Assembly (NCBI RefSeq): GCF_017939745.1
Contig: NZ_JAGKQQ010000001.1
Location: 3,472,001-3,536,000 of the forward strand
Source: Gemmata palustris
GTDB lineage: Bacteria; Planctomycetota; Planctomycetia; Gemmatales; Gemmataceae
Direction of reading: 5' to 3'
Length of the DNA stretch: 64,000 nt
Shown: positions 8,490-16,624 of the stretch, piece after piece
How positions within the stretch are numbered: the first letter of the stretch is position 1
How the letters are laid out: each line of letters starts with the position of its first letter
Notes under the pieces: generated by a model
The model's database searches: none
What the model was told of the DNA's origin: nothing
The model's input: the letters and a program-made list of their open reading frames with translations, nothing else
Made by a program: the position numbers and the translations under genes

Positions 8490-9563
8490 TCACGAAACGG
8501 CGGCGGGTTCGAGTAACCGGTTCCACTTGCGACCGGTGCGGGCCTTCCACGAACCCTTGTGGTACGCATACCCGAAGATCAGCGGGACCGCCAGCGTTGC
8601 TTCGCTGTAGACCATCTGCTCGAACGCGAGATCGACCTTCCCCCAACTTGATGCTTCCTTCAGCGTGCTCCCGGAGAGCGCGCCGTCGCGGACGTCCGCT
8701 ACCGTCACCTGCACCGCGTACTTGTGCATCGGCACTTCCTGGCCCATCACGTCGGCCGCGACCACGATGTCTTGCGCGAAGTTCTTGGGCACCCCGCCGC
8801 CCACCATGAACAGGCCCGTCGTTGGGTTCGCGATTTTCAACTGGGTCAGTTCGTAGAAGTCCTTCGCGCTGTCCAGCGAGAGCTTCGGGCCGTCGCCCCG
8901 CGCGTGCTGGTGCGCGACCAATCCGAACCCCGCGGAGCAGTCCGAGAACGCCGGGCAGAAGATCGGCACGTCCGCCTTGTACGCCTCGAACACGATGCTG
9001 TCCGGGGTCTTGCACCCGTTCTTCTCCAGGTACGCGCCCATCGCCCGGATGTACTCGCGCGACGAGTGCGGGCGCGGCTCCAGTTCGTCCGCGATCACGC
9101 GCGTGGTGTCGTCGCAGATGCGCAGTTGATCTTCGTCGATGAGCGTGTCGTAGATCCGGTCGATGTGCAGGTCGCGCAGTTCTGCGTCGAACATCCCCGA
9201 ACGCAGCTTCTCCTCACCGACCCAGTGCCGGAACCCGAGCGCCTCGAAGAAGTCCTGGTCCACGATGTTCGCGCCGGTGGAGACGATCGCGTCCACCATG
9301 TTGCACCGGATCGCATCAACGAACACCTTCTTCAACCCGGCGCTCACGAGCGACCCGGCCAGGCACAGGATCACGCCGCAATCTTTGTCTTCCACCATCC
9401 GATGCGTGATGTCGGCAGCGCGGGCCAAATCGCGCGCGGTGAACGCGGTCTTGCTCATCGCTTCGACCAGCGGCACCGGGTTGAACTTCGTGACGTCGAT
9501 GTGTTCGACGGTGGTGTGCAGGTAGTCCGATTTCGTCGGCACGCGCGGCTCCGGTTCGGGCAT
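8490..9563 (-). CDS. deoxyhypusine synthase-like / homospermidine synthase-like enzyme
   Basis: A 357-aa member of the deoxyhypusine synthase family, which transfers the aminobutyl group of spermidine or related polyamines in an NAD-dependent reaction. Seen: NAD-fold segments LAGSLVSAGL and VSTGANIVDQ, PIFCPAFSD, and the KEASSWGK motif with Lys309 at the place of the catalytic lysine. Bacteria lack the eIF5A target, and bacterial homologues are thought to act on small polyamines. ATG at 9563 was preferred over an in-frame GTG at 9581 that lies inside the leader's U-tract. It is the first gene of a two-gene unit with the paralogue at 7365-8474. Confidence 0.85.
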   Translation of the reverse strand: MPEPEPRVPTKSDYLHTTVEHIDVTKFNPVPLVEAMSKTAFTARDLARAADITHRMVEDKDCGVILCLAGSLVSAGLKKVFVDAIRCNMVDAIVSTGANIVDQDFFEALGFRHWVGEEKLRSGMFDAELRDLHIDRIYDTLIDEDQLRICDDTTRVIADELEPRPHSSREYIRAMGAYLEKNGCKTPDSIVFEAYKADVPIFCPAFSDCSAGFGLVAHQHARGDGPKLSLDSAKDFYELTQLKIANPTTGLFMVGGGVPKNFAQDIVVAADVMGQEVPMHKYAVQVTVADVRDGALSGSTLKEASSWGKVDLAFEQMVYSEATLAVPLIFGYAYHKGSWKARTGRKWNRLLEPAAVS

Positions 9564-9564
9564 A

Positions 9565-9649
9565 AAAACGAAAAAAGCCACCCTGTTTGTCCGCTACGGG
9601 GCTGCCTGCTGGCAACACCCGCCATTGCGAACAAGGGTGGCTGAACGTC
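9565..9649 (-). promoter_or_regulatory. candidate transcription attenuator / terminator hairpin
   Basis: On the minus strand AGCCACCCT pairs with AGGGTGGCT, extended by partly complementary GTTCGC/GCGGAC. It encloses a second hairpin (TGCC-AGCA-GGCA), and the outer stem is followed by TTTTTTCGTTTTT ending at the DHS-like start codon. Because a promoter-like pair lies between it and the upstream gene, it can act as a leader attenuator. It may instead simply terminate the DTW gene 65 bp upstream. Confidence 0.5.
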
Positions 9650-9653
9650 CCGA

Positions 9654-9682
9654 ATCTTACCCCCTGCCCCTCTACAGTCAAG
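9654..9682 (-). promoter_or_regulatory. candidate promoter of DHS-like pair
   Basis: On the minus strand TTGACT, a 16-bp spacer and TAAGAT. The predicted transcript would begin just before the first arm of the leader hairpin, so the leader RNA would be almost entirely the structured element. Confidence 0.45.
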
Positions 9683-9713
9683 GCCGCTGTCACTCAACCG
9701 AGGGTAACCCGAT

Positions 9714-10391
9714 TCAACCCGGGCCGGGGTCCGGTGAGCGGGATGGGGGAACGCTCCCTGGAGGCGAGTCCACGACACCGCCGTACACATCACCGATCTT
9801 GAGTTTACCTCGGACGAGCAGCATGCGGTCGGTGGCCCGCCGGTAAAAATCGAGGAGCGGCCCGGCGACCGCCTCGCCCTCCAGGACGCCGAGCGCCTGG
9901 GCCACGGCCTCGTAGGTCGACATGCGGTGCCCCGGGCGGTTGCGGCGCAAGGCCGAGCCTTCAAAGGCGCGGGTCGGGAGCGCGACCTTCATGGCGCCGT
10001 CGAGGACCGGTATCCGCTTCACCATGCGGCCCGCCTGCTTCCAGTTGCCGTCCGGGACGATGAGTGCCAGCGGCGACGGAAGTGTGGCGACGAGTTCCGG
10101 CGTCAGCGTCCGCGCCCCGCGGCCGGGGTAGAGCACGACCGGGGTCGCGCCCGCGGGCACGTGGGACAGCAGGTCGGCCGGAGGTTCCCGCCCCCCGTGA
10201 CCGACGAGCGCGGCGCCGCGAACCGCCAGGGCGAGGAGGCGGGCCGTGTTGCTCGTCCGGCCCAACTCGTGGACGTGGACGACCAGAAGGAGCGAGGTGC
10301 GGGTCGTGACCTGCGGGGCCTGCGCGCACAGGCACAGCCATTTGTGAAGGCGGCAGGTGGGACACGGGGTGGGGTCGCGGTCGGCAGACAT
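9714..10391 (-). CDS. DTW-domain tRNA-uridine aminocarboxypropyltransferase
   Basis: A 225-aa DTW-domain protein; this family (TapT/YfiP) transfers the aminocarboxypropyl group of S-adenosylmethionine to a tRNA uridine (acp3U). Seen: an N-terminal cysteine cluster CPTCRLHKWLCLC, a family LVVHVHELGRTSNTARLL segment, LYPGRGA, the signature as DGNWKQA where most members have D-T-W, and STYEAVAQAL. The Thr to Asn change in the signature is unusual but the surroundings fit. It lies 57 bp after the Ldh-family gene on the same strand and is probably co-transcribed. Confidence 0.8.
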   Translation of the reverse strand: MSADRDPTPCPTCRLHKWLCLCAQAPQVTTRTSLLLVVHVHELGRTSNTARLLALAVRGAALVGHGGREPPADLLSHVPAGATPVVLYPGRGARTLTPELVATLPSPLALIVPDGNWKQAGRMVKRIPVLDGAMKVALPTRAFEGSALRRNRPGHRMSTYEAVAQALGVLEGEAVAGPLLDFYRRATDRMLLVRGKLKIGDVYGGVVDSPPGSVPPSRSPDPGPG

Positions 10392-10448
10392 CGGGCTCCT
10401 GATCGCAGTGGGTTGGCCGCGCGTGCGAACCCACGTACCGAGTCCCCA

Positions 10449-11543
10449 TCACTCGAACGGGATGCCGGTCTTCTGGGAAATGTCTCGCAGGTCCGCCACG
10501 ACCGCGGCCAACAGCGGGATGCCGGTCTTTCGGCGCTCGGCCTCGGCGATGCGTTCCGGATCGCCGGGGATGACGACGCCCGGGGTGCCCGGTGCGGGCT
10601 TCGTCGCGCGGAACGTCCGCACCCAGTCGTCCATCTGCCGGCCGAACTCGGCGGGGTCGATGAACCCGTCGATCCGCATCGCCCCGAAAGCGTGGCCGAT
10701 ACCTTTGCCCACGCTCCGCGCCGGGATCTCCTGGCGCAGCGCGAACGGCGGCGCGAACGGCCCCCAGTTCGCGCCACTCAGAACGCAACTGAGGATGTCC
10801 ACCATCGCGGCGAGCCCGTACCCCTTGTGCCCGCCGGCCTCGCGCGTGCTACCGAGCGGCAGCAGCGCGCCGCCCTCGATCATCTGCTCGGGCCGCGTCG
10901 CGGGGTTGCCGTCCTTATCGATGGCCCACCCCTCCGGGATCGGCGCGCCCTTCCGCTTGGCGATCTCGATCTTGCCGTAAGCGGTGGCGCTCGAGGCCAG
11001 ATCGATCACCACGGGCGGTTCGGTCGCGCACGGGAACGCGATCGCGATCGGGTTCGTGCCGAGCATCCGCTCCGCGCCCCACAGCGGCGCGACGAGCTTG
11101 GTCGAGTTGCACATGGCCCACCCGATGAGCCCGCGCTCGAGGGCCTTGAGCGGGTAGTACCCGGCCATGCCGAAGTGGTTCGTGTTGCACACGCTCACGA
11201 CCGCACTGCCGACTGCCTCGGCCTTTTCGAGCGCGATCGCGTTCGCCTTCGGGCCGACAACCAATCCCAGCCCGTTGTCACCGTCCACGGTGGCCGTGGC
11301 GGGCAGTTCGCGGACGATTTTTACGTTCGCGCGGGGGTTGATGCGCCCCAGCGTGAGCATGTCGAAGTACGTGTGCAACCGGGCGACGCCGTGCGAGTCC
11401 ACCCCGCGCAGGTCGCTGGCCGCGAGCACTTCCGCCGCCCGGTCCGCATCAGCATCGGGAACGCCGAAGTGCCGAAACGTGCGCGAGCTGAACTCTCGTA
11501 GGCGCTCAATCGGGAAATACGTTACTGCTTCATCGCTCATCAT
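10449..11543 (-). CDS. Ldh-family (malate/L-lactate/ureidoglycolate type) oxidoreductase
   Basis: A 364-aa NAD(P)-dependent dehydrogenase of the Ldh_2/MDH2 family, which oxidises 2-hydroxy-acids such as malate, L-lactate, sulfolactate or ureidoglycolate. Seen: DSHGVARL near the N-terminus with the catalytic His, NTNHFGMAGYY, GTNPIAIAFP, and GGHKGYGLAAMVDILS. Length is normal. It starts 10 bp after the lhgO stop, so both are one unit and may handle related 2-hydroxy-acids. A second, diverged family member is at 49243-50316. The substrate is not resolved. Confidence 0.88.
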   Translation of the reverse strand: MMSDEAVTYFPIERLREFSSRTFRHFGVPDADADRAAEVLAASDLRGVDSHGVARLHTYFDMLTLGRINPRANVKIVRELPATATVDGDNGLGLVVGPKANAIALEKAEAVGSAVVSVCNTNHFGMAGYYPLKALERGLIGWAMCNSTKLVAPLWGAERMLGTNPIAIAFPCATEPPVVIDLASSATAYGKIEIAKRKGAPIPEGWAIDKDGNPATRPEQMIEGGALLPLGSTREAGGHKGYGLAAMVDILSCVLSGANWGPFAPPFALRQEIPARSVGKGIGHAFGAMRIDGFIDPAEFGRQMDDWVRTFRATKPAPGTPGVVIPGDPERIAEAERRKTGIPLLAAVVADLRDISQKTGIPFE

Positions 11544-11553
11544 CGGTACCCGT

Positions 11554-12753
11554 TTACGCGAAGCGCGGGGCGAGCCGGTCCACGATCGTTTCGCCGATCT
11601 GGAGCGACGCCGTGGCCGCCGGAGAGGGCGCGTTGCACACGTTCACCACGCGCTCGGCTTCTTGAATGAGGAAGTCGTCCACCAGCCCGCCGTCCGGGGC
11701 GACGGCTTGGGCGCGGATGCCGGCCGGCGCCGGCTCCATGTCCGCGGCCGTGATGTCCGGCACCAATCGCTGGAGCGCGCGGACGAACGCGGCCTTGTTC
11801 AGCGACCGCCACATCTCGCCCAGACCCATCTTCCAGTGCTTCAGGCCCATCCGGGCGAAGCCGCGGTACGTGAGCGTTTCAAATAGGTCGCGCGGGTTCA
11901 GCCGGAAGAACGAGTACGCCTCGCGCCCGAACGCGAGCACCGCGTTGGGACCGCACTCGACGGACCCGTCGATCATCCGCGTGAAGTGGACGCCGAGGAA
12001 CGGGAACTGCGGGTCCGGCGTCGGGTAAATCAGGTTGCGGCACAACCGGTGCGCGGACGGCTTGAGCGCGAAGTATTCGCCGCGGAACGGCACGATCTGT
12101 GCGCCGGGATTTTGACCCGTGAGCCGCGCCACGCGGTCCGAGTGCAACCCGGCACAGTTCACCAGTTGGAGCGCGGTGAACTCGCCCGCGCTGCTCACGA
12201 CCGTCACAGCGTCCGACTTGCGATGCACGGTGGTGACCTTCGCGCCGAACACCACCGCACCGCCGGCCTGACGCACCTTCTCGGCGAGGCGCTCGCACAC
12301 TTGGCGGTAGTTGACGATGCCGGCTTCGGGAACGTGAAGCGCCGCGATCCCGTTCGCGTGCGGTTCCAGTTCCGCGAGCCGGGCCTTGTCGATGAGCAAA
12401 CAGTTGATGCCGTTAGCGAGGCCGCGCTCGTGGATGCGGTTGAGCGCGGGCATGTCCGCATCGGACACCGCGACGATGACTTTGCCGCAAATCTCGTGGG
12501 CGATGCCCTCTTCGACGCAGAAGGCCTCCATCGCCTTCTTGCCCGCGCGGCAGTTGATCGCTTTGAGTGAACCGGGCTTGTAGTAAATGCCCGAGTGGAG
12601 GACGCCCGAGTTGTGGCCGGTCTGGTGAACCGCGACCCGGTCCTCTTTTTCCAGCACCACGACCCGCTTGCCGGGGCACCGTTTGGTGAACTGGTAGGCC
12701 GTTGCCAGCCCGACGATCCCGCCCCCAACCACGACCAAATCACACGTCTGCAT
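11554..12753 (-). CDS. lhgO: L-2-hydroxyglutarate oxidase
   Basis: A 399-aa FAD-dependent oxidase/dehydrogenase converting L-2-hydroxyglutarate to 2-oxoglutarate, a metabolite-repair step. Seen: dinucleotide-binding [15 protein letters not shown] at residues 6-20, [20 protein letters not shown], and the C-terminal [17 protein letters not shown]. These are typical of LhgO/YgaF. The frame extends 57 codons further upstream without similarity, so ATG at 12753, directly before the FAD motif, was chosen. It leads the operon with the Ldh-family gene 10 bp downstream. Confidence 0.9.
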   Translation of the reverse strand: MQTCDLVVVGGGIVGLATAYQFTKRCPGKRVVVLEKEDRVAVHQTGHNSGVLHSGIYYKPGSLKAINCRAGKKAMEAFCVEEGIAHEICGKVIVAVSDADMPALNRIHERGLANGINCLLIDKARLAELEPHANGIAALHVPEAGIVNYRQVCERLAEKVRQAGGAVVFGAKVTTVHRKSDAVTVVSSAGEFTALQLVNCAGLHSDRVARLTGQNPGAQIVPFRGEYFALKPSAHRLCRNLIYPTPDPQFPFLGVHFTRMIDGSVECGPNAVLAFGREAYSFFRLNPRDLFETLTYRGFARMGLKHWKMGLGEMWRSLNKAAFVRALQRLVPDITAADMEPAPAGIRAQAVAPDGGLVDDFLIQEAERVVNVCNAPSPAATASLQIGETIVDRLAPRFA

Positions 12754-12997
12754 GTCCGCTCCCAAAGCCCGGTCCCGACAATGTATCGCCGGAGGAGGCG
12801 GATGGCTCACTTCGTGAACCTGATTGGTCGTGATCGTTCCCGCACTGAGCTCGGCTAACCCGGCGATGGATAGCGAGTGGTTGTCGGTGATCGTGGGGCC
12901 GGACGGACGAGTGGTCCGACGCAAGCTATGAGAAGACTAAGTACATAAGACATCGCCGCTCAGTGCGGACCAGAACAGCCACGGCATTCAAAGCAGT
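12754..12997. other. intergenic region upstream of lhgO
   Basis: About 240 bp with no convincing gene. It must hold the lhgO promoter on the minus strand; TATGAGAAGACTAAGTACAT around 12927-12946 is an AT-rich patch, but no clear -35/-10 pair was found. Confidence 0.4.
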
Positions 12998-13024
12998 AAG
13001 GCACGGGCGCTCTGCCCGTGCCTT
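12998..13024. terminator. bidirectional hairpin, 10-bp perfect stem
   Basis: AAGGCACGGG, loop CGCTCTG, CCCGTGCCTT. It lies about 50 bp after the stop of the isomerase gene (minus strand) and carries A/T-rich flank AAAATAT on one side. The same GCACGGG/CCCGTGC palindrome type may be dispersed in this genome. Confidence 0.6.
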
Positions 13025-13075
13025 AAAATATCCGGCCTCGAAGTATCGACTCCTCGCAGCGCCCGACACAGCAGG

Positions 13076-13837
13076 TCACACGAGCGATTCGAGGAGGTAC
13101 TTCAACTTGCGCACTTCCGGTTCAACGGGGAACGAGCTCTCGGGCACGTCGCGAATGTCGACCGTCAGCGCCCGGTCGTAGCGGCACCGATCGAGTTGCG
13201 AGATCACCTTACCGTACTCGAGTTCGCCCTGCCCGATGCGCACCTGGAACTGGTCGGGCATGCTGCCGGTGTCTCGCACCCGGACGTGGCGCACGTACTT
13301 ATAAAGGCTGTCGTATCCAGCCTTTGCGTGCGGGCCGACGTGGTAGTGGCTCGGGTCGAGCGTGAGCGCCAAGCCGGGCACGCGGCGGCACAGTTCCGCC
13401 GCGCCGAGCGGGTCCGCGGTGACCGTTGCGGAGTGCGTTTCGACGGACAGGATCACGCCCTCGGTCTCACCGATGCGGACCCACTCCTGTAACCGCGCGA
13501 CTTCGGCGTCCAGGTCGCTGCCCAGGGGCGCGGCCGGGATCGTAATCAGCGGCACGGTCGAAACGCGCGCCAGCCGGCACACGGCGCGGAACTGCGTGCG
13601 GGCCTCGACCGGGTCGGGCGTCCCGATCACGAGGTGGATCGCCGCGAGCGGGAGGTTCGCGGCCTTGAGGCGCTGAGCCACCCGCCCGATATCGGCCGCC
13701 ACTTCCGCGGGCGTGAGCTGCGGACTGCCATCATGGATCGCGAGATCGGCCTTCGTGAACCGCATCTCGCGAACGGTGCGAAGGGCGTCCTCCAGCGACA
13801 CCTTGCTGAAGCTAAGCGTCGAGCAGGCAACGTACAC
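13076..13837 (-). CDS. sugar phosphate isomerase/epimerase (AP-endonuclease-2-like TIM barrel)
   Basis: A 253-aa TIM-barrel protein of the xylose-isomerase-like/AP-endonuclease 2 family, usually sugar or inositol-derivative isomerases. Seen: KADLAIHDG at the second strand, AAIHLVIGTPDP, LSVETHSATVTADP with the metal-ligand Glu, LALDPSHYHVGPHAKAG with Asp/His ligands, and HVRVRDTGSMPDQFQVRIGQGELEY with late-strand ligands. GTG at 13837 was chosen: GGAGG stands 7 nt before it, while the longer frame start adds residues without similarity. The substrate is unknown. Confidence 0.85.
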   Translation of the reverse strand: MYVACSTLSFSKVSLEDALRTVREMRFTKADLAIHDGSPQLTPAEVAADIGRVAQRLKAANLPLAAIHLVIGTPDPVEARTQFRAVCRLARVSTVPLITIPAAPLGSDLDAEVARLQEWVRIGETEGVILSVETHSATVTADPLGAAELCRRVPGLALTLDPSHYHVGPHAKAGYDSLYKYVRHVRVRDTGSMPDQFQVRIGQGELEYGKVISQLDRCRYDRALTVDIRDVPESSFPVEPEVRKLKYLLESLV

Positions 13838-14077
13838 GGTGAATCCTCCCCACGCGCAGCACCCCAACGGGTCCGAGCGCGTCCCCCCCGAATTGTTCTC
13901 CCGGCGCACCCCGACCCCCGTCGGAATCCGCGCGGTGGAGCTCCCCACACTCCGAGAGGGGGCAATAACAACCGCGTGCGCGCTATGCAAGCAAAAAAGT
14001 CCTCAAACTCGGCTTGCGGTCGCACGGGCACGGGGGTACGGGCTACCCAGCTTGCGCACTCGCGCGAAAGGGTACCG

Positions 14078-14389
14078 ATGGGGCCGCTCCCGATTGTTCC
14101 GTGGAACGACGCGCTCGACCGAATGGAGGCGTCCCTCCTCTCCGCGACGCGCGCGCTCGACCGGCGCGAGGAGCGCTGGGAGCGCGCCGTTGCGCCGTCG
14201 GCCGGGGAGGGCGAACTGCCCCCGGCGCTGAACCGGATCGACGGGCGGTTGGAGGACTGGCACGCGCGCCTGCGCGCCGCGGACGAGTTGACCGCGTCCG
14301 TCGAGCGCGAGTTGGCGGAGCGCGCGTCGGCCGTGGCGCGATGGCGCGTGCTGTTCGCGGAATGGGAGCGGCTGCTAAAACGAGATTAG
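14078..14389 (+). CDS. small coiled-coil protein of unknown function
   Basis: A 103-aa protein not recognised as any family. It is rich in Glu, Arg, Ala and Leu with heptad-like spacing (LDRMEASLLSATRALDRREE and later VERELAERASAVARWRVLF), so it is probably a helical coiled coil. ATG at 14078 has AAAGGG 5 nt upstream. It is divergent from the isomerase gene and stops about 74 bp before IS copy 2. No signal peptide or membrane segment. Confidence 0.6.
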   Translation: MGPLPIVPWNDALDRMEASLLSATRALDRREERWERAVAPSAGEGELPPALNRIDGRLEDWHARLRAADELTASVERELAERASAVARWRVLFAEWERLLKRD

Positions 14390-14411
14390 CCTCGTTTCGG
14401 TTCTTTGTCGT

Positions 14412-14435
14412 GGGCCGCGACCGCCAAAGAGCGGG
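14412..14435 (+). repeat. degenerate REP-like repeat
   Basis: GGGCCGCGACCGCCAAAGAG followed by CGGG matches the hairpin repeat at 5498-5522 with a few changes in and near the loop. It stands 13 bp before the split copy at IS copy 2. Confidence 0.45.
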
Positions 14436-14447
14436 CGCAAGGTATGA

Positions 14448-14463
14448 CGAACCGCGACCGCAA
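14448..14463. repeat. REP-like hairpin repeat, left half, split by IS copy 2
   Basis: CGAACCGCGACCGCAA joins to GGGAGCGG at 15726-15733 when the IS and one GCAA are removed, restoring the same 20-nt hairpin core that IS copy 1 entered. Confidence 0.7.
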
Positions 14464-15721
14464 CAGTAGTTTCAAGGCGTTGCGTTGGTTGTAAGTGTAT
14501 TGTGTGGCAGGGTAATACATCGTGTGCGTGGGTATCGTGAGCGGATCCGTTGCGTGAGCCAGTCGAGCATCTCGGCCAACGGGAACTGGGCGACCCAGGC
14601 GGTCGGCGCGAGCCCGCGTGCCCGAGCGATCCGGAGCGTCAGGTACACCCACACCTGGCGCAACAGCAGGGCCACGCCCTCGAGCAGCAACCGGTACTCG
14701 GGGTTGGTGCTGGTGGTCCACCCGCGGGCCTGGTTCTTCTGCCGATAGCTGGTCTCGATCCCGAACCGCTCTCGGTACCGCCGGCGCCCCAACCGAGCCC
14801 GGTTCGCCTCCGACACGGCGGTCGCATCGCCCCACCCGCGGAACGCGTACACCCGGGCGTGCGATTCGCCCTTCCGTTGCCACACGAGCACCCGAGTCGA
14901 TACCGCCTTGCGGCTCTTCTCGGTGACCCACTCCATGGTGGTGATGGTGCCGTGGGGTTGGGTGTAGCTGGCGTTGCGGCGGTTGGTACCGGTGCCCTTC
15001 TTGCGCATCGGGACCGTGTAGCTCAGGTTCCGTTCCTGCAACAGCAACAGGGTCTCCCCGCTGTCGAACCCGGCGTCCAGAACCACCCCGCGGACCGTGA
15101 GCCCGCGGGCCGCCACCTGGTCCAGAAGGGTCTGCACCTGCTGGTGCGGCTTGGTTCCTTTCGTCACGCTCATCAGCCCCACGGTGTACCGCCGGTGCTT
15201 GTGAATCAGTACCCCGGTGGCGTACGCGTGAAAGAACGAGGTCCCGGCCTTCTTGGGTCCGCCGATGATCCCCGGGGTGCTGCGATCCCCATAAAAGGGG
15301 ACGTAATGCACATCGATGGCACACGTCCACCGGCGCCTCCGGTCCCGGCGCGTGAACCCCGCCACCTGGTGAAGGGCATCCACCAACCGGGCCGTGAGTT
15401 GGTCCCGGGAACCCCGGTTGGCGTGCATCGCCTGTCGCGCGGTCTCGTGGGAGAACCCGAAGTACCGGGTCACTACCGCGAACAACGTGCGGGTGGTGCC
15501 CGCGATCAACAGCACCAGGTCGAGCAACTGGGTGCGCGTGACCGACCGCTTGTAGTCGGTCCAACCCAGGGCCCGTTCCAACGTTCGGCGCGTCAGTGCG
15601 TGGACCACCGCCGGGGTGATCGTAGAGTAACCACGTCGCATGGGAGGCTCCCGTTCAAGTGCCTGAGAACCTTGAACTTAGGAACTCCCATGCGGCACTG
15701 CCAAATCACTTGAAACTACTG
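14464..15721 (-). mobile_element. insertion sequence copy 2, 1258 bp
   Basis: Same ends as copy 1 (perfect 13-bp inverted repeats CAGTAGTTTCAAG), with target duplication GCAA at 14460-14463 and 15722-15725. Same orientation as copy 1, 9020 bp away. The shared sequence extends beyond the IS ends on both sides only because both copies sit in the same repeat. Confidence 0.88.
14472..15641 (-). CDS. IS transposase (DDE, IS4-superfamily fold), copy 2
   Basis: A 389-aa transposase identical in amino-acid sequence to the one at 4194-5363, with the same candidate DDE residues in CAIDVHYVPFYG, VVLDAGFDSGET and RFGIETSYRQK. The reading frame is intact, so this copy should be active too. It lies between a small coiled-coil gene and ispD; a gene 90 bp downstream on the other strand (ispD) could be affected by promoters within the IS end, which is inference. 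Confidence 0.9.
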   Translation of the reverse strand: MRRGYSTITPAVVHALTRRTLERALGWTDYKRSVTRTQLLDLVLLIAGTTRTLFAVVTRYFGFSHETARQAMHANRGSRDQLTARLVDALHQVAGFTRRDRRRRWTCAIDVHYVPFYGDRSTPGIIGGPKKAGTSFFHAYATGVLIHKHRRYTVGLMSVTKGTKPHQQVQTLLDQVAARGLTVRGVVLDAGFDSGETLLLLQERNLSYTVPMRKKGTGTNRRNASYTQPHGTITTMEWVTEKSRKAVSTRVLVWQRKGESHARVYAFRGWGDATAVSEANRARLGRRRYRERFGIETSYRQKNQARGWTTSTNPEYRLLLEGVALLLRQVWVYLTLRIARARGLAPTAWVAQFPLAEMLDWLTQRIRSRYPRTRCITLPHNTLTTNATP

Positions 15722-15812
15722 GCAAGGGAGCGGCTCGTTCGAGCTACTACGATGAGCACGAAATCGCTCCAGCGGTCGCGTCCCGAACTCCCTTTAGCTC
15801 GAAGAGTGCGCC

Positions 15813-16574
15813 ATGCCTCAGTGCGCGGTAATTATCCCGGCGGCGGGTCGGTCGTCGCGGTTCGGCGGGATGGAGAAAAAGCCGTTCGTGTCGCTCGACG
15901 GGCGCCCGGTGTGGCTGCGCACGGTGGACGCCTTCCGGTCGCGGCCCGATGTGAGCAAGGTCTACCTGGTGATCGCGCCCGAGGACCGCGACGACTTCCG
16001 CGCGCGGTTCCAATCCCGGCTCTTGTTCGTCGAAAATGTGGAGATCGTTGAGGGCGGTACCGAGCGCTTCGAGTCGGTCGCGAACGCACTGGCCCGCGTA
16101 CCGGAAAGCGTCTCGCTGGTCGCGGTCCACGACGCGGTCCGACCACTTATCACACCCGCACTGATTGATTCGGTGTTTGGCGCGGCCACGGAGCAGGGCG
16201 CCGCGATGCTCGCGGTTCCGGTCGCGGACACGCTGAAACAGGTCGACCCCGAAAGCAACCGCATCACGGGAACCGTGCCCCGAGCGGGCGTTTGGCAGGC
16301 CCAGACGCCCCAAGTGTTCCGGCGCGACTGGCTCGTCGAGGCTTACGCGCGCCGCGCGTCATTGAGCGTCCCGATTACGGACGACGCCCAACTGATCGAA
16401 GCGCTCGGGCACTCGGTCGTGGTCGTGCCCAGCGCGCCGGTGAACTTCAAAATCACAACAAAAGACGACATGGAACTCGCCGACGCGGTGCTAAAAGCTC
16501 GCACCGCTGCGAAATCGGCCGGCGAACCCGAGGGGCCGCGGTGGGGCGCCTTCGACGACGACGCCAAGTGGTGA
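15813..16574 (+). CDS. ispD: 2-C-methyl-D-erythritol 4-phosphate cytidylyltransferase
   Basis: A 253-aa IspD, which couples MEP to CTP in the non-mevalonate isoprenoid pathway. Seen: the nucleotidyltransferase signature PAAGRSSRFGG at residues 9-19 with Lys in MEKKPF, GGTERFESVANAL, AVHDAVRPLI, RAGVWQAQTPQVF and the C-terminal NFKITTKDDMELA. A C-terminal tail of about 20 residues is extra. It starts 79 bp after the GCAA duplicate of IS copy 2, so its promoter region has probably been altered by the insertion. Confidence 0.95.
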   Translation: MPQCAVIIPAAGRSSRFGGMEKKPFVSLDGRPVWLRTVDAFRSRPDVSKVYLVIAPEDRDDFRARFQSRLLFVENVEIVEGGTERFESVANALARVPESVSLVAVHDAVRPLITPALIDSVFGAATEQGAAMLAVPVADTLKQVDPESNRITGTVPRAGVWQAQTPQVFRRDWLVEAYARRASLSVPITDDAQLIEALGHSVVVVPSAPVNFKITTKDDMELADAVLKARTAAKSAGEPEGPRWGAFDDDAKW

Positions 16575-16624
16575 TTCGCCCGTTCCGCCGGCACCGGTGA
16601 CCGGCGGAGGAAACGCGCTGTGCG

